Shown: in pieces, positions 25,029 to 36,825 of the stretch | How the letters are laid out: each line of letters begins with the position of its first letter | Position numbering within the stretch: position 1 is the first letter of the stretch | From: Lichenostomus cassidix | Taxonomy: Eukaryota; Chordata; Aves; Passeriformes; Meliphagidae | Direction of reading: 5' to 3' | Assembly (NCBI GenBank): GCA_008360975.2 | Contig: CM039193.1 | Location: 4,020,501 to 4,084,500, forward strand | DNA: 64,000 nt | The notes under the pieces: model-generated | The model's input: the letters and a program-made list of their open reading frames with translations, nothing else | What the model was told of the DNA's origin: nothing | Databases searched by the model: none | Translations under genes and position numbers: made by a program

Positions 25029-25717
25029 TTGCTGAATTAGGGACTGGCAGGGTTGGGAGATGAGGATCAGGCACTGTCCTGGCAAACTGCTCACCCAGGT
25101 GAGTCACACCTCTGCCTTTTCATCAGCTTGTCTTTGGGGTTTGAGGTAAAAGGGCTGTGGAGGGATGGAAGGGTGGCCACATGGGGTATGGGATTTTGAC
25201 ATGACTCAGGGCTGTGGTTGGCCTCAGGGTGTGTTCCTCCTGCAGCTAAAACTGCAAACTTCCTCTTTGCAGAAGCAGTCTGAGTCCTTCCCTCTTGCTG
25301 CCTTCTTCCATCAGCTGGATGGCTGCCACTTTTCACTCTTCCCTCCTGGAGCTTTCCTTCCTCCATTCCCAAAAACTTTTAAAAGCAAGCTGCATATTCA
25401 TATTTTGTGCACAGCAGAAATAAGAGCTTCCACTATTTCCTCTAAAGGAAGGAGTGTCTCATTTTTGAACATGATTTAATTTTATGAAGCTTTTACCTTT
25501 CCACACAAAAATACTGGTTTTCACAGGGATTGTGAAGATTTATTGACTTCAAGGACTGTGAGATTCTCTGAATTTGAAACTGCCTTGATGTGGAATAGAG
25601 GAAATAACTAAGAAACATGCCATGGCCTTTTCCCTCCCTTTCCATGAAGCTTTCCCAATAAAGCAGATGAGAGACAAATTCTGCTTACAGCATTCACAGG
25701 TCTCACAGTGCTCCTAA

Positions 25718-25739
25718 CCCTCACCCTGCTCCCCCTCCC
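25718..25739 (-). other. G-quadruplex motif (minus strand)
   Basis: C3-TCA-C3-TGCT-C5-T-C3 on the plus strand gives four G-runs with loops of 1, 4 and 3 on the minus strand. It lies 700 bases from a plus-strand motif of the same kind. Confidence 0.6.
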
Positions 25740-28700
25740 TGTCCAGAATCTGTAAGCAAGGACACAGGAGTCACATCAGAGGCCAGCAACACTTCTACCT
25801 GATATTGCATTCCCAGCTTGCTCTGTGCCTTCAGATGAATCTGTCAGATTCCTGCTAGAAGTATTTGTAAACAAAGCCCAAGAAAACTCCTAACTTCACC
25901 TGGAGCAGTGCATCATGAATATTACAGTCATGGAGTGAAAGGCTCTAGGAGGAGCACAGATGTAGTTGTCACCTAGCCCATGGCACCAAGCTGTGAGCAG
26001 GGGGGCCACAGCTCTGTGTGCACACACCCCACACTTTTCCTTCTCTTTATCAGTGTCTAGTTAAATTCCAGACAGCCTGAACAAAAAGATCCACACTTGT
26101 TGCAGGCAGTAAACAAGGATGTGTTGGAAAATGAGTATGAATGAATTTTAGCTATGGGTTGGAAAAGAATAGACAGAGAGTAGATGAATTATTGGAAAAT
26201 TCTCAGGTGGTGTTTGATAGCAAATGATTTCAAATGACAGATCATAGCAATGACATCAAACTGGCATTTTTAAACCCAGAATTTAGCCAGAAGTGGTCCA
26301 GTCAGTATTTTCTCTGTGATACTCCAGTTGACAGTACTTGGTTATATTAATATTGCTTTTTATAGAAGCATTTTTGACTTTAAAAGTACCCCTTGATAGC
26401 CTGCAACTAGGAATTCCCTGGAAATGTCTTCATATAGGAATTTAGACATATTTCAGATGAAACAGTTTAGCCCTTCTTTGGAAATAGAGGCAGGAAAACA
26501 CTTATTTCCTAATGCAAATTGCCAGAACAAGCTGCACCTCTTGCAACCACCACTACAGACTTGTCTCTGCCTTACAGGGCTACTGACACAACACTTTTTC
26601 ATCAAATTTTGATGAAAACTAACTTCTTAACTTAAATACAGAATGGGAAAAAGTTTCATCATTTCCATGATGGTTTTGGTATTTTGCTGAGGTTGAATAA
26701 CTTTGGGTTTGGTGCTCACAGTGCCTAGAGCCACACATTGCAGGGTGTTGCTAGTAGTTTATGAGACCTTTTCGAGCTGATCCCTTCCACAGAGCAGCAT
26801 GAGCCCATCTCACCTCCCTGCTGGCCCTGGGAGCCTGATGGGCTTTGGGAGGAGGGTGTGGAGGTGGCTGTGAGCTCCAGCCTGCAGTCAGGGAGGAGAC
26901 ACCCGCTGGGTAATGGCCTCAGCTGGGCCATTCTGGACGTGGTTCAGGGACCTCACACACTTATGGCCACCACCAGAGGCACCCACAGAGAGTGATAAGT
27001 GTTATAGTGCAGCATAATACACTCTTCAGCCTCAGTGAGGATGGCAGGAGCACACTGCCTTCACTCTCAGATAATAACCATTTCATGGAGGCAGTTACAA
27101 GACCTATTTATAGGGAGGATTTTAGCTGCCATCTTTATCCTTAACAGGGAAGGACTGGTGCTTTGGACAGGTGGCAGTTTTATGCTCCTCACCCACCTCC
27201 ATATCTTTTTATCTGAATGTGCACTATGGGGTTATGTTTCCATTTGGATGACTTTCATGTTCTTTAGATGGCAAGTGTTTATGAAAAAATTATCAAGAAG
27301 AAAAGCTTCAGGTAGAAGCTGAACTAAAAACAGGCTGCTCTGATGAATGACCCACCTAGGCCTTGTTTGCCTGAGCCTGGAAATTTGGGAGAGGTTTGTG
27401 ATGAGCTGTTTGTGTAACCAAGCTATGCAAACTAGTAAAAACAAGTCATGTGAGAGAGAGAGAGGGAACATTGACTGCTTTGACAACTGCTTTGCCATTG
27501 CTAAGGAAACTGCTCCCTTGGTAACCATGGTCAGTACATCTGTCTTATTTTATCTCCAATTCTCACGTAGACACCATCATGGAAAGAATATTAACACAAC
27601 CAAAACACAAACATCTCAGGAAAAGCACAAGGCTTCTATTAATTTCTTCACTAAAAAGTTTAAGGGCGATTCTGCTTTGGTGTTGATTATGGCTTTGCCT
27701 TGCCTGAGATGTGCTCCTTAAATATTAACTTATGCAAAGTAACAATTTATTCTTTTGTTCTGCTTTGTACTTCTTTAAAATGTGATACTTATTTTCTTTT
27801 AGCTCTCCTAATTTACCTAATGCAATTGGGCTTTACAATAGGAAAGCCTGAAGGCTGAGAAAGCTTTTGCATCTGTCAAAATAAGAGTTTATGTTCTTTT
27901 GCTAAGAAAAAACTCTTACTGACTTGAGCAGAGTAGAACAAACGAAAGTCCTGATCTGAAGGACAACAACAAACTTTTAAGATGTTTCTGAAGTTTTTGA
28001 GCTGGAACCACATGACATCAGCAAGAGCTTTCTTGACACTTGTGCTTAAATCTATTTGCAAGGAAGAAACTCAGAAATATGCAAAGAGAAATCTGAGAAG
28101 AAATCCTGGATGAATTTTTTCCACTTTATAGTGAAACCAGGATATTTGTCTGTATCTACCCATAAATCAGATTTGAAATGTTGATGGAAGCACAACTTTA
28201 AACAAAAGAATAATGTTTACATCCACAAAAATCCCATATCTTTTGAAGCAAAAGAAATAATCCTGGTACACAGGATGCAAAGATTCCCATAGGCTTTCTA
28301 TCCATAGCATCAGACACAAATGAACACCCTTTGGGTAATGTTTTGCCTCATTTCTACAATATCCTATGCTGAGATGTTAGAAGCACCATAGGTAGTCAGG
28401 TTTCTCAGTACCTTTAGAAGAGCATCATTTTCCCTCTTCCCATAAAGAAGGGAAAAAACTTGGATGGTGAAAGAGGAGATAAGAGCTTATAAGTAAATTT
28501 GAAAGTATGTTTTTTCAAGGTGGGCATGGTGACTGCATGAAACAGAGACTTCATGTCATACCATCACACAAAAACATTCCTCCAAAAATGACAAACCCAA
28601 CACCTTCACTGCCAGGGCTGTGGTTTGTGGATTTACTGAGAGTGCACGTAGAGCAGCAGCAACCACCCCTTTGGTAAGGAAAACAACCATCCCAGCTGAG

Positions 28701-30009
28701 CCCAAGCACTTCTCCAGCCTTGGATGTTACAGTACCATCATCAGCAAACCTTATTTGCACATCAGCTGTGTATGTGTGAAGCATCCTGCCTTCATATCTC
28801 TTCTTTTAGCAAAGGTAATGCATGAGAACTATTGTTCTGGTAGATGAATGCCCACTGCAGAAGCCTGGGGACACTGGCATTGCAAACACCCTTTTACTAC
28901 TCTGTCATGCAGCCTGACCTTTCATTTTTACTGGAAGTCTTTGCAGTTGCTTTGTTTACCCAATCCCATTTACCGTAAACAACACAGCAATTGGCACTGG
29001 TGAGATGTTTGGTTTAACTTTATCCAGAAGCCAAAACCAGTTGCACCACTACCACTGGTGCAAGGGAGTTGCCATGAGTCATTTCTCCTGATTCTTTCCC
29101 TCTCACGTCTCCAGCTCCAGTGGCACACCCATGAGATCTGTGCTTTGCTTCCCCTGCATGCAAAGCGAGGGCAACAGCACCTCATCCCTCCCAGGAGCAG
29201 AGTGGGACCCCATGGGTTATTATTCCTCTGGATATTGCTGGGGAGCAGTGAGGTCTGCACTCTCCCTGGGGGAGAAGCTCCAACAGGAACATCCTGCCCC
29301 TCTGCCAGAGTGGGGTGGGAGCTCCCCATGAGTCAGAGCCCCTTTCTCCAGTACCTGAGTGAGACCTGCAGATGGAGACCAGGTCCTTACAGAGTCCAGG
29401 CCATAAGGAAGATCACGGGGAGGTCAGGCTGGAAGGCAGTCTGTGGTCAGGATGAGTGGGGCCATCATGCAGCTGAAGACCAGCATCCTCTAGCTCAGCT
29501 CCCAGAAAGGAGCATGTTTCCCTGGCTGAGCTTAAATGGGCTCCTAGGCCTCCTGGAGAGGGTGGAGGCAGCAGGTGAGGCTGGTCAGGGTCCTTAAGAC
29601 TCACCAGTACCTTCAGGGCCCTGAAAATACCACAACAGCAGCAGTCAGCTAAATCAAGATATTTACCAAGTTACTGAAGCATTGACACTTTCCCCAGCTG
29701 AAATGCTAAGGCAACTCTGCTGGCAATTTTCATAACTACTCCAGAAAGCGGGGCTAAGGCATGACAATGAGGAAGAAAGATTTTTTGTTTCATTAAAAAA
29801 AAATCCAACTACATTACTGTGGAAAATTGAAATGTAATTATCCCTGACAGATATGAAGATTGTTGTAGACAAATATATTTAAGCTTTTGCAGAAGACCAC
29901 CCTTTGGGAAGTTTGTAGCCTGTCTCCAGGTCTGCATGTGTGTGAAGTCCTTTGAGTTTGGATCCAGGCAGTGGAAAACAGACCAGCACAACACTTACTT
30001 TAGCAGCAC

Positions 30010-30940
30010 ATGCTCTGAAGCGTACTAAGTACTGCCTGTGCTCACTGCTGAAGCTCCTCACCAGTCACTTGCTGTGGGATAGCTCTGGGATCAGGCAGGC
30101 GAGGGCTGACATGTGAAATCTGTGCCACTTACTTAACCGCTCTGTCACAACGCATTGGGCTGCTCTGCCTGCTCTAGCCTGCAGAAACAAGTGGCAGGGC
30201 CTTGGCTGGCATATGCTGATGGAGTGGGGAGTGAGGCTGTCCCTCCGTGTGGCAGGGTGACAAAGCCTTGAGGGCAGCACAGGGCTCTGCTCTGGTCTCT
30301 TCGTGTCAGCCCAGGACCTTCTCAAAGTGGTCTCTGGGGGATGATGCTCCCACTCAGTCCGGAGCGCCCAAGCCCTTGGGTAGAGCGGTGCCAAGGCTGC
30401 TTTGAAACCAGCTGGTCTGGTTCTGAGGGGCCTGAATGATGGCTGAGATGACAGGCTGGCTGGACCAGGGCTTGCCAGAAAGTAGGGCAGCAAAACTTTC
30501 TAATTAAGATAAAAATACCTTTGTAGTCTTTGTAGCGAGGGAGAGCCGCGGCACTCAATCTAAATGTCTCTGTCCAAAGAATGAGCAAGAAAGAGCTTTC
30601 TTAGATTCTTTACCTTTGCTTTAAAGAGACAAGAGATCATCTGACAGCAGGTTTGTTAGGCTCACCTTGCAATAACGAGGCTGTTGTCGGAGCTGCCTGT
30701 GCTCTCGCAGCTGAGCCTGCACAGCCCTGCAGCCAGAGCTCCCACTGCCTCCACACACACACTGCCCTCTCTCCAGACAAGATGATCCTCATCTAAAAGA
30801 GGAAAACATCACAATGAAAAACAAAATGGGCTGCAGCCTTGCTAAGAAGGGCTTGTTCCCAAATCTTTCCTGGACCCAGGCATGATTCATTCCAAGACGT
30901 TGTTAGACACCTCAGGAGCCAGGCTGCGCCTCGTGGTCAG
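30010..30940. promoter_or_regulatory. CpG-enriched patch, possible weak promoter
   Basis: CpG is rare in this window, yet roughly 17 occur here, for example GTCCGGAGCGCCC (about 30358-30370), GCGAGGGAGAGCCGCGGC (about 30534-30551), AACGAGG, GTCGGAG and CTCGCAG (30673-30707), and GCGCCTCGTGG (about 30925-30935). The density is below a classical island and no TATA box or exon can be assigned. It could be a decayed island, a promoter of an unannotated transcript, or chance in a GC-rich patch. Confidence 0.2.
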
Positions 30941-33091
30941 GAGCCCTCCTGAGCTGGCTGGCAAAGAAAGTGACCCTGAGCATGATGGGGAGCAGGAATG
31001 GTTTGATGAACCTCTGAAGATGTAATAAAAGGAGCACAAAACAAGCTTGGAAGGGACATGAAGATCACTCTCAGTTCGAAGGAGTTTGCCCTTGAGACCC
31101 ATGGAGAGCACATCAGCTGGCTCCAGCTCACATGTTTTCTCCAGCTCTCCAGAAAAAAAGAGGCAAAGTACAGTATGTACTTGTCTGCTGAGACATTTAG
31201 ATTGGCTACTGACACTCTGCAAATGTTTATAAAGAAAACAAAATGTGGATGATAGCCATTTTCATTAAACTGTGCAGATTCAGTTCACCCCGAATCACAA
31301 GATCCCTGAGCCATTTTCTTGCCCTTTTGGAGACATCTATTTCCCATCAGCACTGAGGCTGTGTGACTCCTGCTGCTGTTTCCTTGCTTGGTGAGCCTGG
31401 TACACATGGCTGCAGGGGGAGGCATTGCCAGGGCCACGTATCTGCTTGATATCTGCAAGGTGAAGGTGAATATCCCTTGGCTCTGCCACCTCAGGTTGAT
31501 TTGAACCAAGTCAAAGCCAAGAGGAGGAAAGATACAGAATCAATACTTCACACCTTACCTGCCCAAGGCAGAGTTCCCTCTTGTGTACCATGTAAAATTG
31601 TCAAAAAATCTTGGTGGCTGGTTCCTTGAGTGCAGGGATGCTTGAGAGCATCCTTTGGGCCAGGCAGCACATCCTCTCTTGGAAGCAGGAGCACAGATTT
31701 TTTATGATGTTCTGGGGATGTTTCTGAGCTCTGTCACTTGCTGCACCTCAGCATGCAGATACATTTATGCCTGTAAATCATGAGAATTCCATACTGAGTT
31801 ATATCTACCATGACCATGACAGAGCCTTCAAAAACAGGGGAACTGCAGTTCTGGAACCATGGCTCTCTGTAACCATCCCCCTGTCCCCAGCATGGGTGAC
31901 TCTGCCAACCTTGGGCTGAAAGAGCTGACAACACTGATGAGAGCAGAGACATCAATTCATGTGCAGCCTGGTCACTCTGTTTGCTGAAATAATCTATCCC
32001 CAGGGACTGATTTGGCTCGTTGTGGGTGGGTGCTGTCTATCTCTCCCCACTTGCTTCTTGCTGAGCCTGTGAACTGCCAGTCTGCAAACCATGGCCTGAC
32101 AAACTCTGGCACCTGGGTCAAAATGTCCTGATGAGCTGTGGAACAGAAGGAAATGCCCCAGGGTGCCTTTGCCCATCAACAACGTCCTTCTGCAGCAGTG
32201 CAAGGATCAGGCTGGGCCATGGCAAAAGCCACAAAGGACTCATTTCTCCCTTCCTGCACCAGTTGCACCATGGTCCAAACTGTCCATCAAGGTATCAAGC
32301 AATCCCAAACCTGCCTGCATGATAGGATTTTGTATCTACTGTGTGCAGATGGGACAGAGTGTCCCCTCTCCTCACTGGGACATTTGCTGGCTAAACCCAT
32401 TTTCCTTCTGCCTTCTTGTCATTTCCTTATCTTGACGCCCATTTATGTGATAAGTGTGTATGTTCTACATGCAGAAACCCTCATTTGAAGCCAAAAATGG
32501 TGTTGCCTTTGTCTCATGGTGTCACAAGCTGCCACATATCCCACCCTCCCTGCAGAACTCTGGCCAAAAGGATTTGCTTCCCTTTTGGCATTGCAGTGCT
32601 TTTGGATGTCAGAACCAGCGTCAGCCCTCTTCAGAGACCAGAGCAACTGCTGTGAATTTAAAACAAATATTTTTCATCTTAAATGCCACGGCAGGTCAGC
32701 TAAACAGAAAAGAATAGTTGGTAACAGGCTTGAAATGACAGCAGGGTGGAGTGTTTACAGCTCCATCAACAGCTCAGTGTTAATGAACTGAGTCTGAAAA
32801 TTACCTCTCTATTGATGGAGGCATGGATGGAGTGCAGAGATGAGAAAGATAGTGATTGCCTCCAGCTGCAGGGAGAACTTGGAGAGTGTTTATTTATCAC
32901 TTGGAATTGAACGATTTTTTTGGAGAGGGCAGTAAAATTCTGAGAAGTGCAGTCATGCAGCTGCCTGCAGCCTGGCATTTGTGTCATCCCTGCAGCTCCA
33001 GCTCTAGGGCTGCAGGATTTCATCCTGTCCCAGGGAGCATCTCTCTGGGCATGAGAAGGAAAAGCCTCATCTGTGGTCAGCTTTGCTCTGA

Positions 33092-33105
33092 GTGTGTGTG
33101 TGTGT
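33092..33105. repeat. (GT)7 microsatellite
   Basis: Seven uninterrupted GT units. Confidence 0.85.
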
Positions 33106-33708
33106 AACAAGGTGTGGTTTTTAACCAAAAGTGCCAGGCAGGAAAAATGTGGCTGCTTTATACTGACTGACTAAAAGGACTGCAACTATAAGGAATAATG
33201 TCTCCTGTGTTGCAACTGCTGTAGCTAATGGGAATGTTATCATGGAAGGTGTTATTTTTGATCCTGATTTCTCCCTTTCCTTTGCTTTCTGTAGGAGATG
33301 TGAGCAAAATGGGCAAGGAAAGATGTCAGCGGAATATCCTCTGTTTGAACTTCCAATTCACCAGCAATCCAGATGGGAAGTTTTTCCAGAATAGCCTCTT
33401 TTTTTGCCAATCCAAATTTTGGGGAGTTTTCCCAGTACAGTTTCTTCTGTCTGACACAGCCATTGTTTTTGAGGTACTTTTCACCCAGCATCTCTCTACA
33501 GAGGAGCTCTAGTATGTTGAACCATGCTGTGAGCAAGGGCTGATGTGCTCAAGGTGTGTGGCATGGTGCCACACGAGCAGTCCAAGCACATCAGCACTCA
33601 GCACTGCCCTTTGGGTCCCTGCTTATGATTTCTGAGGGTAATTTTCTGTGGTTGAGGCATTTCTGTAGGTCAAGAGAGGGGACACCCCAAGGAATTCCAC
33701 TCTTCACC

Positions 33709-33741
33709 TATTAGTGAAATTATTTTATAATTTCACTAATA
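33709..33741. repeat. Perfect 14-bp inverted repeat (hairpin)
   Basis: TATTAGTGAAATTA (33709-33722) and TAATTTCACTAATA (33728-33741) are exact reverse complements around the 5-base loop TTTTA. Perfect 14-bp arms with a 5-base loop are unlikely by chance in 64 kb. The sequence is AT-rich and has no T-run that would make it a terminator. It lies about 120 bases from the CR1 fragment. It may be the tip of a young inverted-repeat element or a local inverted duplication. Confidence 0.8.
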
Positions 33742-33863
33742 AATTTGGGCTAGTAAATGGATTATTTTGTTGGTGTTCTGTGTTTGAGGATGAGAGCTGC
33801 ATCAACCACCAGTGTTTTGTCCCTGAAGGAAAAGCATTTATTCTACACAGCATTTTCTACTTA

Positions 33864-34222
33864 TATAGAATCACAGAATAGTTTAGGTTGGAAAAGACCT
33901 TTTAGCTCATCAAGTCCAACCATTCACCCAGCACTGCCATGTCTGGTTAAACCTCCTAAAATTAGCCTTTGCCAATTGATCCAGCCTGTCCAGATCTCCC
34001 TGCAGAGCCTTCCTGCCCTCCAGCAGATCAATATCCCCACCCAGCTTGGTGTCATCTGCAAACTGACTGAGGGTGCCCTCAATCCTCTCATCCACATCAT
34101 CAGGAAAGATATTAAACAGGCCTGGCTCCTTCTAACCCTTCTTTTAAATGGGTGTCACATTTGCTCACTTCCAGCCAGCTGGGACCTCCCCAGTTAGCCA
34201 GCACTGCTGGTAAATGATGGAA
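33864..34222 (-). mobile_element. CR1 LINE fragment with internal deletions
   Basis: Reading on the minus strand, 34095 down to about 33950 encodes a CR1 reverse-transcriptase piece containing FADDTKLGG, including the catalytic Asp-Asp pair, then LLEGRKALQ and DLDRLD as in the palm region. The segment above about 34130 (MGVTFAHFQPAGTSPVSQ in one frame) is another part of the same ORF2 (MGVTFANLQ-like), so several hundred bases are missing at about 34130. The RT part then jumps at about 33945 straight to the CR1 3' tail, whose reverse complement starts TAGAATCACAGAATAG at 33866, followed by GGTTGGAAAAGACC. The coding potential is destroyed; it is an inactive rearranged copy. The antisense ORF at 33757-34197 is a shadow. 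Confidence 0.9.
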
Positions 34223-35559
34223 AATTCAAAGTATATATTTAAACATAAACAGCAGAAATAGTTCTAAATGCTTGAAACATGCTTGTAAACAATTTAGCAA
34301 TACAGGGTAAGTACACCCTGCTGAAGGCAGGCTACAGAAATGTTAACATCCTCTCAAGGTAAATCAAGTAATGGACTGTTGGCCTATTTTTCAAACCGCT
34401 TCTCCTCAGTATCTTGACATTTGATAGGATTATCTATTACTGTTGGATTTTGGTTGACTCTCTGGTATGCCTGAGAAGATTGTCATCTTGTGATTTAAAG
34501 ATAATAGAGCCAAGCATGTGAAACTGCGCACAGAGAATAAACCTTTGACTCAGAACCGAATATTTTGTTAAAAAAAAAAAAAGAGGACAACTTTGTCTTG
34601 AGCTCAGTTTGATACACTGGCAGTTAATGAAATTATCCAGCAATAACTTTCCATTCTAAATATTGCTGTGCTATTTTTAAAAGGCTCCTATGGCACTCCA
34701 CGCAGGGCGGCCCAAGCTAACAATACCAGATATCTGAAGAGGGTGAGTGTGATTAAAGACTTGTGACAATAGCTAATGTAAGCTTTAACTAAAAATGTCA
34801 ACTCCATTTGTTTTCAGCTTTAAAGAGTTTCTGGATCAGAATGTGCAGGTAGGAGTTCTAACAATTTCAAGATTACACTTGACCTAGTAGAAAAGATGAT
34901 CATGTAAAAAGTGACATGAACTGTGACTCTTTGTGTGCAAATGTGGATCTGTGTGCCTGTGTATAAATATGTCAACACTGGCAAAGAGCCTCACAGTTTT
35001 TCAAAATATGTAACATCTATTTTTGTTACAAAGCTTCACAATTGGCAATTAAAAAAAATGGAATGAGCTAGAGTGGGCTTTTTATTACGCATGGCTTTAT
35101 TTCTTTGAATTTCAAAATTACCTTGCATGCATTTTCAACTTTGGAACAATTTGCAGGCTGTTTTCATTTCTATTTAAAAGGGCTAAACACTGAGAATGTG
35201 CCTCTGCTTTGCATTCTAATTGCATGTAACTGATTTGCACAGCAGAACAAAAACCTAATTTTCAGATTAAGAATCATGCGCTAAGAAATAATTATTGTTT
35301 TATGAGGAAAAAAAGGGTTTTCCACATTTTTCCCCCTTGCCCAATTTATGAGAACTGTTTGCCAGTTTGCAGGTTGCCAGCCTTCCCAGAACACCAACTA
35401 TTACTCTTTAGGGACTGGAAAAAGGTAGACAGAGACACGAGGCATGCAACTGTTTTGACTGCATTCTTTTGCTTGCAACATAACACTTGCTTTTTATTAT
35501 TTTATCTTCAACAATCAAGGGGTGACTAAATGGTTGCAGGTGGTGATGAAAATAAAAGC
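34223..35559. other. Non-coding, nothing recognised
   Basis: AT-rich DNA with an A-run near 34570. There are many TTTGCATT/TTGCATG-type POU-like near-matches at 35120-35250 but no exact cluster. No gene or mobile element is recognised. Confidence 0.6.
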
Positions 35560-35950
35560 CATCCATCATTATTTATTAGGCATGAAAAAGATACACAATA
35601 ATGTAATTTAATCCCGGAGCAGACAATTATTTCCACATATTGATAATACAATGTGAAAACTGTCATGAATCCTAATGTGATGTTCGCCTTTATTGGTGAA
35701 CCACTAGTAGCAATGCAAATAATGAAATTGTATCAAAAAGAAAAAAAAAGTAATTATTTGCATATACCAATAGTGTCACAGAGAAAAACACATCATTACT
35801 AACTTTGGAAAATATAATCGTGGTTTGCGTGTTACTTTGGTTTTGATGTTTGCAAATGCAGGTGCTAAATGTTCTTCTAGGTAAATATTTTATTGATTTC
35901 TGCATCATCAAAATAATTTCGCAGGTTTTGATAAGGGAACTTTAAAGCCA
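35560..35950. promoter_or_regulatory. Candidate conserved non-coding element
   Basis: Complex AT-rich sequence with an exact octamer ATGCAAAT (35713-35720), several ATTA cores, and a short imperfect palindrome GTTCGCC-TTTATT-GGTGAAC (35682-35701; 6 of 7 pairs). No simple repeats except short A-runs. The texture is enhancer-like; function is unproven. Confidence 0.3.
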
Positions 35951-36078
35951 TGAACATGCAGCTGTATAATCAGCACCTCTTCACACAAACCTGCAAATCT
36001 CCCTGCTAATCTATTCACATATTTGTGCACGAGACTTCCTTCATTAAAAATAATTTAAGAAATATCTTTGCTCCATCT

Positions 36079-36141
36079 GGGCCTGATTCAACGCCCATTG
36101 AAGGCATCAGAAAGACTCGCATTGATTTTGGTGGGTGTCAG
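36079..36141. repeat. Ancient palindromic repeat (GGGCCTGAT type)
   Basis: The element begins GGGCCTGATTCAACGCCCAT and continues through GAAAGACTC to GCATTGATTTTGGTGGGTG, forming an imperfect inverted repeat around the GAAAGACTC centre. The reverse complement of 60609-60650 aligns with 36083-36116 at roughly three quarters of positions by hand, so the window holds two copies in opposite orientations. Similar GGGCCTGAT...CCCATTGAAGTCAATGG sequences are common fossils in sauropsid genomes as I recall; the family name is not certain. Confidence 0.6.
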
Positions 36142-36411
36142 ACAGAAACCCTTTGTGGCTGCTTTCTATAAATAAAGTTGGGCTCCAGTTTGGGCAGAGC
36201 AGCTCTCACTAACATATTCAGAGTGATGACATTCACCCCTGGGCAGATGTGAGCATGTGCCACTTAATGCCCACTTATGTCTCATTTTGAGCAGGGGTAA
36301 AAGGCCCTTTTGGCTGGACAAAAATATACATATTTTTTTAAATAGGCAACTATACATGCAAAGTATATCTGCAACTGCACAGCTAATTTACATTTGAATT
36401 ACCATGTCTGG

Positions 36412-36462
36412 GCATGCAAATCAGGTAATTACTTGCTCACATATAACCGGCCATTTGCATGC
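36412..36462. promoter_or_regulatory. Inverted pair of octamer motifs
   Basis: GCATGCAAAT (36412-36421) and ATTTGCATGC (36453-36462) are perfect 10-base reverse complements separated by 31 bases. Each contains a canonical POU octamer. Such spacing could bind two POU proteins. A pair of 10-base arms at this distance is also possible by chance in 64 kb, so only the motif content makes it notable. Confidence 0.35.
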
Positions 36463-36825
36463 ACAAATACCTATTATATGCATTCAAGTCACAGTAATGT
36501 GTCTGCAGCATTTAGCTGTATCTCAAGAGAAACTGCATCAAGGAAGAGGTTTACATTATCTCTTATGGACTTGGTGTCTTCTAGAGTGATGTAAGTGATA
36601 CTTGAAATCATGAGGAGATCTCTCAACTTCCTACATGTGCTGTCCCTTGAACTGAAGTCTCTTAGGCTCAAGTCTGTAGGATGCTGGAGCACTTGGGGCA
36701 GCAAAACTACTGAAAATTAGTTAAAAATATGGGGAGTCTCAGACTCTAGAACAGACCTTGAAATGGTAACACCTCATCCTGAAAACATTCCTGAAACCAC
36801 AACAGCTTTTCTGTTGCCATTGAAG

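Larger units (their letters stand above)
23153..33708. other. Non-coding stretch, no gene recognised
   Basis: About 10.5 kb without a gene I can support. GC-richer patches (25000-25400, 29050-29600, 30060-30720, 32120-32400) give longer ORFs, up to 179 codons at 29058-29597, in several frames at once and without known motifs. Two G-quadruplex motifs (25002-25028, 25718-25739), a CpG cluster (30010-30940) and a (GT)7 tract (33092-33105) lie inside. Confidence 0.6.

Noticed and set aside
29058..29597. 179-codon plus-strand ORF
   Set aside because: It lies in a GC-rich patch where stops are rarer, overlaps other open frames, has no domain I recognise, and its composition is irregular.
30065..30493. 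142-codon minus-strand ORF rich in Pro, Arg and Ser
   Set aside because: GC-rich composition explains the openness; no motif or homologue is known to me. Kept only as part of the CpG-cluster observation.
33757..34197. 146-codon plus-strand ORF
   Set aside because: It runs antisense through the CR1 fragment; the minus strand carries the recognisable reverse-transcriptase motif.
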